A stretch of 64,000 bases of DNA from Adenophora triphylla var. japonica (Eukaryota; Streptophyta; Magnoliopsida; Asterales; Campanulaceae), in the NCBI GenBank assembly GCA_022495995.1, contig JAFEMH010001236.1, positions 1 to 64,000 of the forward strand. The letters are read 5' to 3'. This document shows positions 22,209-33,103 of this stretch, piece after piece. Both the position numbers and the translations under genes were made by a program. Numbering within the stretch: position 1 is the first letter of the stretch; each line of letters opens with the position of its first letter. The notes under the pieces are model-generated. The model saw only the letters and a program-made list of their open reading frames with translations, had not been told where the DNA came from and did not search any database.

Positions 22209-23280
22209 GTCCGCATTTGGTTGGAGCATTACCGACATAAAAGGAATTAGCCCAACCATGTGTATGCACAAAATCCATATGGAGGATGATGCCAAGCCGC
22301 CGGCATAATCAAAGGAGGATGAATCCTCACATGCTTGAAGCGGTAAGAAAAGAAGTCTTGAAACCGCTGGATGCGGTATTATCTATCCTATTTCCGATAG
22401 TAAGTGGGTAAGTCCTGCTCATGTGGTTGCTAAAAAATCCGGAATTACCGTTGTTAAGAATGAGGATAATGAGCTTTTGCCTACTAGAATGGTCACTGGT
22501 CAACGCATGGTTATCGATTACGAAAACTTAATGCGGCGACTAGAAAGGATCACTTTCCTTTGCCATTTATTGACCAAATTCTAGAGAGGTTGGCCGGTCA
22601 AGAATATTATTGTTTCTTAGATGGTTTTTCGTGCTATAATCGATTCCCATTGCTCCGGAAGATCAGGAAAAGACCACATTTACATGCCCTTTGGAACATT
22701 TGCATATCGGAGGATGCCCTTCTGGTTTATGCAATGCTCCCGCTACATTCCAAAGGTGCATGATGTCGATCTTTTCCGAGATGATTGGTAGGTTTGTTGA
22801 GGTATTTATGGACGATTTTTCATTGTATGGTAATTCATTTGATGCATGCTTAGATAATTTGACTTTGGTTCTTAAAAGATGTTGTGATACCAATTTAACT
22901 TTAAGTTGGGAAAAGAGTCATTTTATGGTTAAGCATGGAATTGTGTTGGGTCATTTGGTCTCAAGAAAAGGGATTGAAGTTGACAAGGCAAAAATTGAGA
23001 TAATATCTAAATTGCCTCCGCCAACAAATGTTAAAGGAATTCGTAGCTTTCTTGGTCATGCGGGTTTTTATCGGCGTTTTATAAAAGATTTTTCTAAAAT
23101 TTGTAAGCCGTTAACAAACTTGCTTGCTAAAGAGACGGAATTTGTGTTTGACCAAGAATGTCTCAATTCTTTTAATTTGTTGAAGGAGAAATTGACTTCA
23201 GCCCCTACTCTTGTGGGTCCTGATTGGACTAAACCTTTTGAGATAATGTGTGATGCATCCGATTTTGCGATGGGTGCGCT
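22170..23280 (+). pseudogene. rt: Element C reverse transcriptase, broken
   Basis: Reverse transcriptase copies the RNA into DNA. The first part (LLDVLKRHKSAFGWSITDIKG) runs to a TAA near 22307. The palm region is then spread over several frames with stops, including WVSPAHVVAKKSG and TGQRMVIDYENL. From 22691 a clean frame carries PSGLCNAPATFQRCMM, the active site VFMDDFSLYG, LGHLVSRKGIEVD and FLGHAGFYRRFI. FMDD in place of YxDD is normal for Athila. The frame ends near 23280, where a shift leads into RNase H. Confidence 0.85.
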
Positions 23281-25140
23281 TTGGGTCAGAAAATTGATAA
23301 AAAGTCACATGTGATCCAATATGCAAGTAGAATGTTAAATGATGCTCAATTGAATTATACTACAACCGAGAAGGAATTCTTGGCGGTGGTATTTGCTTTG
23401 GAAAAATTCCGTTCTTACTTGCTAGGATCTAAAGTGATTATTTATTCGGACCATGCTGCATTACGTTATTTGCTTTCCAAACAAGATGCCAAACCCCGAT
23501 TGTTAAGATGGATGTTGCTTTTACAAGAATTTGATATTTCCATCAAAGACAAAAAGGGTTGTGAGAATGTTGTGGCGGATCACTTGTCTAGACTTGAAAA
23601 GGGATGTGTGAGTGAAATTCCCTTGAATGAAAATTTTCCCGATGAGCAGTTGTTTGTTGTTAAGGATTGTGAACCTTGGTATGCCGACATTGTAAATTTT
23701 TTGGCTACGGGGGTTCTAAATCCAGATTTTTCAAGTCAAGAGAGGAAAAGATTTTTGTCAATGGTTAAGCAATATTATTGGGATGACCCATATTTGTTTA
23801 AACATGGTCCCGATATGGTTATTCGTAGATGCATTCATGAAAATGAGCAACAAAATGTTCTTTCTTTTTGTCATGAATTGCATTGTGGAGGTCATTTTAG
23901 TGGAAAGAAAACCGCTCAAAAAGTGTTACAATCGGGTTTCTTTTGGCCAAGTCTTTTTAAAGATGCATACATTTTTAGTAAAAGTTGTGACAGGTGCCAA
24001 AGAACCGGTAACATTGGTAAGCGGGATGAAATGCCTCTCACGAATAACTTGGTTGTGGATTTGTTTGACGTATGGGGCATAGATTTTATGGGTCCTTTTG
24101 TTGTTTCATGTGGTTTTGAATACATTTTAGTATCGGTGGATTATGTGTCAAAGTGGGTGGAAGCAATTCCTACCCGGACTAACGATGCTAATATTGTTGT
24201 CAAGTTTGTCAAAGATGTGATTTTTAGTAGGTTTGGCGTTCCAAGGGCGATTATAAGTGATGGTGGTTCTCACTTTTGCAACAAAATTTTTGGAGCACTC
24301 ATGAAGAAGTATGGGGTGAATCACAAGGTTGCAACCGCGTATCATCCCCAAACTTCCGGGCAAGTGGAAGTGAGTAACAAGCAAATAAAGGCAATTCTTG
24401 AAAAGACGGTTGAGGCAGGTCAAACAAGGAAGTGTGGTTGGGTGAGGGGAACAAATGTGTATTACAATGGTGAGGATATCAATGGATACTATAGGATGGA
24501 AGCGCCTGGGCATGAAAACAGTGCATGCGATTATTACAATAGTGCGAAGGTCATGGAGTTGAATGTGGCAGGGAATCTTCACATGTTGGAGCCTTATTTT
24601 GTGAATGTTGATGTGACACTATTGAGGAATGGGAATGTGAAGAAGGCTAGGGACATGGACTTGAGGATGCGCGCTTTGCATAGATTCATTTGCGAGCGTA
24701 TTATGCCTACTTCACATTATAATGATGTGCATTGGAGAAGGGCACTGTTGATGACTGTGGTATTGTCCGGTCAAAGGTTCATCACCGGATTGGCGATATC
24801 CAAGGAAATTGTAAACACCATTAAAACAATTGGGCGTTGCAATTTCAGTTTCCCATTGTTGATATCTGGTTTGATTGAGAGTAGGGGAGTGAGTTTTCCT
24901 CGGTTGCGGATTGTTAGGGACATTGTGTCGAGCGGGACAGCGGTTAGTAAGAGGTCCCTGACTATTAAGGGGCATGCTCAGTTGCAGCCGGGTGAAGGTT
25001 CTTCGAGAGGAGTAAGAGGGAATGAGGAGGATGATGAGATGGAGGAACAGCTTCACTCCAACGGAGCGGCCTACTATGTGGGAGGCCATGTGGATGCGTT
25101 ATCCGAGGAGATCGGGCAGCCTCAGGGCATTATGATGTGA
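23281..25140 (+). pseudogene. Element C RNase H-integrase fused in frame to envelope-position ORF
   Basis: This 619-codon open frame joins domains that should be separate. RNase H residues lie at about codons 10-75 ([28 protein letters not shown]). The integrase zinc-binding part (HCGGH, CDRCQ) is at about 200-245. Its catalytic blocks are [16 protein letters not shown] and TSGQVEVSN. At about codon 377 (near 24412) integrase stops after [10 protein letters not shown] and continues without a stop into envelope-position sequence ([58 protein letters not shown]). Relative to element B about 2.0 kb is deleted, including the integrase C-terminus, the spacer and the motif array. A fused protein could be translated, but normal integrase function is unlikely. 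Confidence 0.85.
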
Positions 25141-25500
25141 TGGATCGGCGATTGGTGGGTATGGAGGAGAGCCGAGAGAGCCGAGTGCCTACGGCTGCGA
25201 GGAGTTTTATGTTTGCTAGTATGTGGAGGCGGCGTATGGAGGATGCGCGATGAGATGTTCCAGAGATGAGGCACAAGCTTCCTCCTCCTCCACCGCCTCG
25301 GCACATTCCATACCAGCCGCCGCAATATCGTACCCGGAGCGAGATAAGAGGATGGGGTTCTTGGGAGCGCAGCGAGCGGCAGCAGCAGAAAGAGCAACAA
25401 AGAATAAAGAAGAAGCAAAGACTATGGCACTGGTTCGAGCGGAAGTGGCTCGGTGGGTCCGTGGGACCAATTCTGGAGATAGTTTGGTGGTTGAAGGTAC
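25141..25500 (+). pseudogene. Decayed tail of the envelope-position ORF in C
   Basis: After the stop near 25140 the sequence still matches the tail of the element B ORF in shifting frames (FASMWRRRMEDA, RHIPYQPPQY). Several frameshifts and stops are present, so no intact product is possible from this part. Confidence 0.6.
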
Positions 25501-26778
25501 CCCTATCCTTTCTTTTATTTTGTGCATTAGGGACAATGCATATTTTAAGTTTGGGGGTGTGGGGTACTTGGTTGTTTGTATATGCTTAATTCACATGTTA
25601 GTTAGAATTTGCTGTTTTGAAAAAAAAAAAAAAAAAGAAAAAAATTTGAAAAATGAGAAAAAAATAATAATTAGCTATGTCCTTTTTTGTATATAATCAT
25701 TAACATTCTTGGTGTTCCCCTAATTGCATGTGAATGATTGTGACCGCTAGGAAGGATATTTTGGGTGTGAATATGTAAATGCAAGTTGGTATATTTTTTG
25801 GTTAATTGTGGTATATTACTTAAGAGTTATAATTGAGTCATAAATCTCTTAGTTGTAGTTTCGTGCACTTGTGAAAATATGCTCTTTGATGATAATTTTT
25901 GATTCATTTTTATAAAGTTTAGAGTACACCATCATCTTTTGAGTTAATGAATTTGTTTACCAATGTAGCAACATTAGGCAAGTCTTGTGTGAGTATTCCT
26001 TGGTTGTGATTGGAACCCCCCCTTGTGATCTTGAAAAAAGAAGAAAAAAAGAAAAAAAAAAAAAAAATAAAAATGAGAGCAATGGCAATACAATGTATAC
26101 TCGGTGAAACCTCCAGACGTGTAGATTAATTGGTTAGGGATTATTCTAGCTTAACCAGATTTCTGGGTATGCAGTAGCGTTATGGAGGAAGAGCTTTACC
26201 GCCGTGATGGTCCGTATCAAGCTCGATACCGAAATGGCTAACTCTCAAAGCCTTTAAATAAATCTCTACTTAGTATTAGGGGCATGGAGTTCGCTGCTAC
26301 AGTGTTCCCTATTTGAACGGTAGTAGATTTTAAAGTGGGCTTAAATGATCAAGTTGGGGGGGGTGTAATTAGTTCATGGGAATATTCATGTTTTGTGTCT
26401 AAAAAGTGTTGTTGCTTGGTAAATAGAGTCAATAAAATAAAAGATGATTGGTGTATTTAGCTTTGTAAAAATGAATCGTGGTTGTGAGAAAAGAGAAAGA
26501 TGTTCGTGCATAAAGAGATTTATGGTGTAATTATAATGGTTAAGTAATATTTTACAATTAATGGAAAATATATTGATACTTGCATTGTGGAAGATCTTAT
26601 CCTGCGGTTGATGGTATTTTGTAATTTGTGCAATTGTGGAACATGCAAGAATGGAAGGACATAGTTGATTATTGGTTAGAGTAGTTTGCTTTTAATTTTT
26701 GTTCGTTTAGTTGTTTTTGTGTCTAGTTTATTTTAGTGTTTGCTCGAGGACTAGCAAATGGCTAAGTTTGGGGGTATT
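25501..26778 (+). other. 3' spacer and polypurine tract of element C
   Basis: This is non-coding. A-rich runs occur at 25620-25660 and 26035-26070. It ends AAGTTTGGGGGTATT at 26764-26778, the polypurine tract directly before the 3' LTR. No gene is seen. Confidence 0.7.
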
Positions 26779-28235
26779 TGATGAGTGAGTTTTACACTCA
26801 TCCATTGACTACTTTTTGAACTTACTATTTGCTTAATCCTTGAGTTTTGTGTGTTTAATGGATATTTTTAGTGTTTTTAGTTTCAGTGGTTCAAGTTTGG
26901 AAATTGGGAACAATTGTGAATAAATCAAGTGGAAAATTGAGATGATGCAATTATGGGTTGAATCAAGTTATAAGTGGGACAAAACCAAGGCAATTGTAGT
27001 GGAAGAAAGCAGCTGGGCTAATGCAAGAATGAAAAGGAGGATGGAAATTGGGCCATTTCAAGTAGCTGGGCCGGAAGGAAGAAAAGAAAATGGGCCTAAC
27101 AGTCTGCCAAGGTGGGCGGTCGCTCAGGTTCTATTGGGCGGCCGCTCAGGAGGAAAAATGTGAAGCTTTGAACCTTCTGCCAGTGTGGGCGACCGTGCAG
27201 TGCAGTGTGGGCGGCCGCTCACAAGTATGAGTTGTGAAGACAAATGTTTCTGGAGCACTGGGCGACCGCCCAGGGGTGAAGTGGGCGACCGCCCACGAGG
27301 CGTTTGCGAGAATGGTTACAGGCGGATTGGCATTAATGGGAAATGATGATTTCTATTAATGGTGGCTGTTTATGATTGTTAATGAAGGATTAATTGCAGC
27401 AGTGGTTTTTGGAGAACATGGTTTATTTATTTTTTATTATTGTTTTTTTTCAGTTTTTTTTAGAGACTTATATAAGTAGAGTGTCATTGTCTTTTCTAGA
27501 ACTTATGCAGAATTTTCTTAGAATTTCCTTGGTGTTCTTCTTTTTCATGGATAGCTAATTTCTTAGTTCTTGGAATTGGAGGTAACATTTTATGTTTTAA
27601 GTTTTACTCTTCATTTTTATCTTTGTGGTACTTGGGATTATCAAGTTATTTTTAATGGAATTTTAGAACTCTTGTCTTGATCAAATAATTGTTCTTGAAT
27701 TATTTAGAATTTCAATTGTGAAACGCCAAATTTACAATTGAAATTAGTCTTGGCTTGGTAGTAACAATTCATTGAATCTCCGCCAAAAGATTCTTAAGAA
27801 TTGTTGTTCATTGTGTGTTCTTAAGTTCTAAAATGGGTTTCTAACTAATCTATGAACGGGCCAAGGGAATAGATTAGTTAGAAACACTTGATTGCAAATC
27901 ACCCGCCAAAGTGTCCCAATCATACTTTTGTAAGAACAAAACCCCAAGTGCACTTTGATTGATGAATTGTGAAACTTGAGCATAATTTGTGAAACCAATT
28001 CCGGGAATTGCCTCCTTATTATAAAAATCTCTTAAAATCACTTTTACTTAATTTTTGCAACCATCTTAGTCTTAAACAAATCAACCAATCCTTCACTTTA
28101 CAAACTTTTTGTTATAGCAATAATTCTTACACTTTAAATTCGTGTCTCGGTGGTTCGACCCTACTTACCCTATCTACAAATCAATTGTAGGTAGTTTGAG
28201 TTGGAAAATTTCTTTTGACGTTTCGACGTTCGTCA
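26779..28235 (+). repeat. 3' LTR of element C
   Basis: This is 1457 bp and nearly identical to 18028-19485, with the same ends. It is followed by ATTAG at 28236-28240, the right target duplication. The six-site array is repeated at 27112-27295 with the same spacing. Confidence 0.95.
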
Positions 28236-28240
28236 ATTAG

Positions 28241-28370
28241 TTTAATTTATTTGTTAATCTAGTTTAATAAATCAAAATCAAAAACCCCTTGGTTACTTTG
28301 CACTAATTAAATTCACTTGAACTCACTCAAGTCTCTGTGGTTCGATCCTTACTATTGTACATTGCTACTA
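28241..28370 (+). repeat. 3' LTR of element G, right remnant
   Basis: This continues the LTR of G after the C insertion. It matches the end of the LTR of B (AATAAATCAAAATCAAAAACC, CTCTGTGGTTCGATCC). It stops near 28370, roughly 35-40 bp before the LTR end predicted from B, and element H sequence starts abruptly. Confidence 0.65.
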
Positions 28371-29922
28371 TGCCCCCAGGGTGGCTATTGAGCCTCAACT
28401 TCGTGCTCCTGACTGGCGCTCTGTTAGCTGGTGCCCGAGGAGTGCCCGCGGCCAAGGATCTGCCGCCAAGAGGGCAACCACCACCATCTAGCAGTGCCTC
28501 CAGTCCCCGTCCTAATCGTAGTACCTCATCTACCCAATCTGATCAGTCAAGGAAGAGGGCTGGCACCGAGAACAAAGGTGCGGGCAAGTAGAAGCAACCA
28601 AGGGTCCAACAGCTTGATGTGGTTCCTCCCCCAACTTCCAACTCCCCAGCCAGAGGGGCTACTATCTGTGCCAATTCTTATACCCTCTTGCCCGCGGGCA
28701 CACATGAGACAATGTGGGGCATGAAAAATAAAATTGAGGATGTGCCTCCGGTCAAGGGGGTGGACCTGTATGCCCGCGGAGGGTTCCAGTCAATAGTAGG
28801 GCTTGGTCTCTTGAACAGGCTCTAAGCCCCAGACTTCTACAAGAATGTTGGGGCCAAGCTGAACTCTTCTGCCTTGGCTGGAGATATTGGCTTAATGGCC
28901 ACTGAGGTAAACTCTTACTTTCTTTTTCTACTTCTGTACTTTTCTTTCGATGACCGCTTGATCGCTGATCAGGATTTTTCTTATTTACAGATGGCCAATA
29001 AGGCTATGAGGCTTAGGGAGATCATCGATGAGCAAGCCAGGGATCTGTCTGATCAGTCCAAGGCTTTGGCAGAGAGATCAAAGGCTTTGGGGAAAGCGGA
29101 GGAGAGCCATAAGTCTCTGGTGGAGTCTCTGGCACAAAAGGAGGCCGATCTAAAGCAATTCTGTGGCCAGCTCGATGTGGCCAATAAGTCCTTGAAGAAG
29201 GCAAAAGGAATGCGGGATGAGCTCCGCGGGCAGAAGGAGATCTTGGACAAGAAGGTTGCTGAATATACGGACAAGTTGGAGGCCTCCAAGAAGCAAATTC
29301 TGACTTTGGAGGCTCAAGTGGATAAAATTTCTGAAGAGCTGCTTCCTCTGAGGCAGTTCCAGCTGGAGAAAGATGCCCAACTTGCCGCTGCCTGCAAGGA
29401 AGGTGCTATAAGGATGAACTCTTGGCGGAATCCACTGCTCAGTACGAGGCTGCTAGTAAGACACAGCTAAGGAACTTTGCTGCCACGGGCAAATTCTCTA
29501 TGGAACAGTTGGCCATTATAGGCTCTTTGATTGCCACAGATGTAGAATGTCTGCACGGGCATGCATTGCTCCCTCTGGCTCAAGAGGAGATTGATAACTT
29601 GGAGTTAGCAGCAGCCTCCACCTTGCCTGCTGTCACCGCTCCTGGCCTTATTGATCAATTCAATATTTTAAGGTTTGTCCGTGAGGGGCTATCATTAAGC
29701 CGCTACTACTCGCCTATTTCCCAACGGGCTGCGGTCAGTGAGATATTTACGTCGCGGTCAGCACCTGCTACTGCTCAAGCTCCTACTCCAACTACTGATC
29801 GAACTCCTGCTCAAGCTCTAACTGATAATCTTCCTTCTCTTACCCCTGAGCCTGAAGCCCAAGCTGCTACCAAGCCTGTTCAGCTAACAGTTAAGGATTT
29901 TTCTTTACCTTTTCTTTTGTAA
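28371..29922 (+). pseudogene. Antisense accessory ORF of element H, probably spliced
   Basis: An ORF of about 500 codons lies opposite to pol. One frame runs from about 28371 to 28906, broken by TAG at 28589 and TAA at 28823. It then reads through or splices an 84-bp intron, 28907-28990 (GAG/gtaaac...tttacag/ATG), whose length keeps the frame. The next part (29000-29390) is a strong coiled coil rich in K, E, A and L (LAERSKALGKAEESHKSLVE). A frameshift near 29410 leads to a last segment ending in an alanine/threonine/proline-rich tail. I recognise no enzyme. The N-terminus is cut by the junction at 28371. Coiled-coil accessory proteins of this kind occur in Tat elements; function is unknown. 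Confidence 0.6.
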
Positions 29923-30755
29923 TAGATTTTTAGGACTTTGAAATCTTTTTATCTATTAATGAAAAGTATATTTGAATTAATCTTGTCTCGTTTTTGCTTT
30001 CGAGTTTTTGCAATGTTTGAATACTTTTGATAATACTTTTGACTCAATGACGTGGTCGCGGGCATTGTAATGCCTGTTGACCGCGTTTATGAGTTGATAA
30101 CTCTTTATTCAAAAACCGTTTTAAGTTTTCTCATGAGAGTTAACCCTTTTCTCTATGATCAAGAGTTTGTTGTGGCCTTTTTTGACGTCAAAGTTTTTAA
30201 CCCCACTCTGTCTATTTTGGCTTTAGACTTTTTTGATTACTCTCGTCCGTTCCACTTTTAGTGATGTACGCTTGTCTGTACTTTAAGTCCATATGGCGTA
30301 TTTTGAAAGAGGTAAGGCAAGCTACTTTCATGCGGGCATGCAGAATTTGGTCGTGAGGCTAGTCTGCGTATCAGCAGGTATATGACCGGTGCTGGCTTCC
30401 ATATCCATTTGTAGATGGTTCACGCATTTTGGACTCCTCGAGTCTTGTTGGCGATCATGTACGGGCTCAATTTTGACTTTTGTACATATGGGCATGCGAT
30501 CAATGGCCAACGAGGCCTACGCGCATCAGCATGTTTGTGACCGGTGCTGGCATCCGCTTTTTTTTGTGGGCATTCACTTGCAATTTTGCTAAATGAGGAT
30601 ATCACTTTCGTGATTTTCTGAGTTACAATAGTATGCACAAAATTTCCTGCTTCTTGATATATTTGTTACCTCTATCATCCTTTACAATACAACGATTAAA
30701 AATAGTACTTTCTAAGGTGATCGCTGTTCCAAGCATTTTTGAAGTCTTTTCCTTC
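29923..30755. other. Spacer between antisense ORF and integrase in H
   Basis: This is non-coding. A diverged direct duplication with GACCGGTGCTGGC occurs at about 30367-30406 and 30521-30560. The two ORFs converge on this spacer from both sides, so transcripts from both strands would end here or overlap. Confidence 0.55.
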
Positions 30756-31800
30756 TTATGTCCGCAGTTTGTAGGTTCCCTCTTTGATGATTTGGTTAAC
30801 TTGATATGGACCCTCCCATTTTGGGGAGAGCTTGTGGAAGCCGATTTGGGTCCCTTGTACCTCAATGTTTCTTAACACCCAATCTCCTACTGAGAAGCTT
30901 CTTTTGCTAACTCTCTCATCATGATGCTTTTTGGCCTTTTGTTTGTAGTTAATCATTTTTTCACTTGCCCGCATTCTCTTTTCTTCGAGATCATCTAGAT
31001 CACACCTTCTTGTGGTCTCATTACGCGTCTCATCGAAGTAAGTGACTCTGTAGGATGGTAGGGATACTTCTACTGGGGCTACCGCTTCTGATCCATAAGT
31101 GAGCGAGAAAGGAGTTTCTCCAGTTAAATTTCTGATCGTGGTGCGGACTACCCACAACGCGGTCTAGAGCTCGTCCAACCAGTGTCCTCCTCGTCCTTCC
31201 AAATTTTTCTTTAGGGCGGAGAGAACTAACTTGTTCGCGGCCTCAACCTAACCGTTTCCTTGAGGATAGAGTACTGCGGACTGGCGATGTTGGACTTTCA
31301 TTCTCTCACATTCAGCTGTGAATTTTGCAGCGAACTGGGTGCCATTGTCCGAGACTATTGCTCTTGGAACCCCAAATCTACACCAGATGTGATCGTGGAC
31401 AAAATTGATGATATTTTCCTCGGAAATAGTGGCCAAGGCTTTGGCCTCTGTCCATTTTGTGAAATAGTCCACGACCACTACCACGTATTTAATGCTTCCT
31501 CTAGTAGTTGGGAACGGTCCTATTAGATCAATCCCCCACGTATCAAACGGCCATGATGGTATAACCAAAGTCTGCTCTGTTGATGGGAGTCTAGGAATGT
31601 CCGCAAATCATTGGCATTTGTCGCATTTTCTTACGTACTCCTCAGCGTCCTTCCTCATGGTCGACCAATAGAACCCTTGAAATTTGATTTTTTTCGAGAG
31701 GGTACGGGCTCCTGAATGTCCGCCACAAACTCCTTCATGGACTTTATAGAGTAGATTGGTGACCATATGAGTTTTTATGCATCTTAGCAAAGGCTTGGTG
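30756..31800 (-). pseudogene. int: Element H integrase, broken
   Basis: The zinc-binding part (LYKVHEGVCGGHSG, YVRKCDKCQ) is at 31608-31790. Catalytic blocks are WGIDLIGPFP and AIVSDNGTQF at 31248-31568, and the glutamate lies in VEAANKLV just after a TAG that replaces an expected CAG. The C-terminal part (31157-30756) has the LTYGSEAVAPVEV block and a WEGPYQV core. Stops near 31607, 31248 and 31160 break the frame. Order and motifs are those of Tat integrase. Confidence 0.8.
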
Positions 31801-31805
31801 AATGA

Positions 31806-32400
31806 TCACCGATATAATATTCCATCTATGGTCGTATATTTTGCGGCCACCTTTTTGATAAGTCTAGCCTTTGCTTGATCCTCTGGGAGGGCTTCTTTTT
31901 CGATGTAATCTCTAATTTCATCTACCCAGTCCCTCTCTTGGTCCTCAATATTGTTAATTTTAATCCGATCGATGGCAGACGTCTCTACGAACTCTATTTG
32001 GCAGTCCGCATTCAGCTCTTCTATTTCTTGCTCGGTGATTCTGGAAAGGAGGTCTGCTTCTGCGTTTCCTTCCCTCATAATCTGGTTTAGCTCATAGTAC
32101 TTGAAGTTTTTGAGAATGGATTTTGCTAGACCGCAGTAATTAGCTAGGACTAGGTTGTTTGTATCATATTCCCTCTTTATTTGATTTACTATGAGCTGGG
32201 AGTCACTATTTATTTCAATATTTGGGACCCCCAAATCTCTGGCCAGCTCCATGTCTGCGATGATTGTTTCATACTCAGCCTGATTGTTTGATGCTTCAAA
32301 CTTGAATCTCATGGTTCTTTCATATTTCTCTCCGCATGGAGCGATCAGTAGTATGTCCGCGCCGCTTAACAGCTTGCTCGCAGATCCGTCCACGAATAGG
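31806..32400 (-). pseudogene. Element H second RNase H domain
   Basis: An open frame of about 195 codons begins DGSASKLLSGADILL and contains FEASNNQAEYETIIA and EINSDSQLIVNQIKREYD, then GNAEADLLSR. These are the D, E, D and D blocks of the extra, archaeal-like RNase H known in the Tat lineage. The tail links to the integrase zinc domain. Frame breaks upstream separate it from the first RNase H. Confidence 0.75.
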
Positions 32401-32589
32401 GTTCATACTTCTTCTGGTCGTTCTTTGGCTAGATCTGTGCTGGACTCAAAATTTTCTTGTGTTTCTTGGGGTTCTACCCTCTTTCTTTTCCCCACTGGTC
32501 ATTCACAAGGTTAAATGATGTTTCTGCTACAAAATCAGCTATGGCTTGCGCTTTGATGGTCCTTCTGGGGGAGTAGGTGATCTGGAACT

Positions 32590-33103
32590 CAGTGAGTTCT
32601 ATAGACCATGCTAGCATCCTCCCTGAAGACTCTGGATTATGCAAAACCTTTCTAAGTGGTGCTTATGTGAATACAATAATAGGTGTGCAGAAAAGTAAGC
32701 TCGTAATTTTCGAGCAGTTACAAGTAAAGCATACGCTAACTTTTCTATATTTAGATAACGACCTTCTACGGCGGACAACGCCTTTGATACATAATACACT
32801 GGTTTTTGGGAGTTATTTTCCTCCCTTATAAGAACAAAGCGGCCTACCGCTAGGTCGCGTGGATCGCTAAAAACAAAAGTTCTTCCCCCACGGGCACCTG
32901 GCCAGCCGAGAAGGGGTGGGCCGCCCGAGGTATTTTTTGACTTCTTCAAAAGCTAGATTACATTCTTCATTCCATGCGAATTCACTAGCTTTATTTCCCC
33001 CTTTAAGAGTTTTGAAGAAGGGGAGGCATCTCTCTGCAACCGCGATATGAAGCGGCCTATTGCGGTTATACGTCCATTGAGTTTCTGCACATCTTTCACG
33101 CAC
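32590..33103 (-). pseudogene. rnh: Element H RT end and first RNase H domain
   Basis: The minus strand shows the RT connection (LPFFKTLKGGNKASEFAW, AFEEVKKYLGRP). RNase H sequence follows in another frame (LIREENNSQKPVYYVSKALS, RYLNIEKLAYALLVTARKLR). Frameshifts occur near 32900 and 32630. Confidence 0.75.

Larger units (their letters stand above)
18028..28235 (+). mobile_element. Element C: complete young Athila-type insertion
   Basis: LTRs at 18028-19485 and 26779-28235 are flanked by the duplication ATTAG. The primer site TGGCGCCGTTGCCGGGGA follows the left LTR. The interior has gag, protease, RT and RNase H-integrase fused to the envelope-position ORF, then a spacer and polypurine tract. 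By eye the LTRs differ by one substitution and three single-base indels, so the insertion is very recent. All reading frames are nevertheless broken, so it must have moved with proteins made by another copy, or been homogenised afterwards. Confidence 0.9.

Noticed and set aside
28337..28370. Start Met at 28337 for the accessory ORF of element H
   Set aside because: It lies in the LTR remnant of element G, upstream of the junction, so the apparent start is an accident of the fusion.
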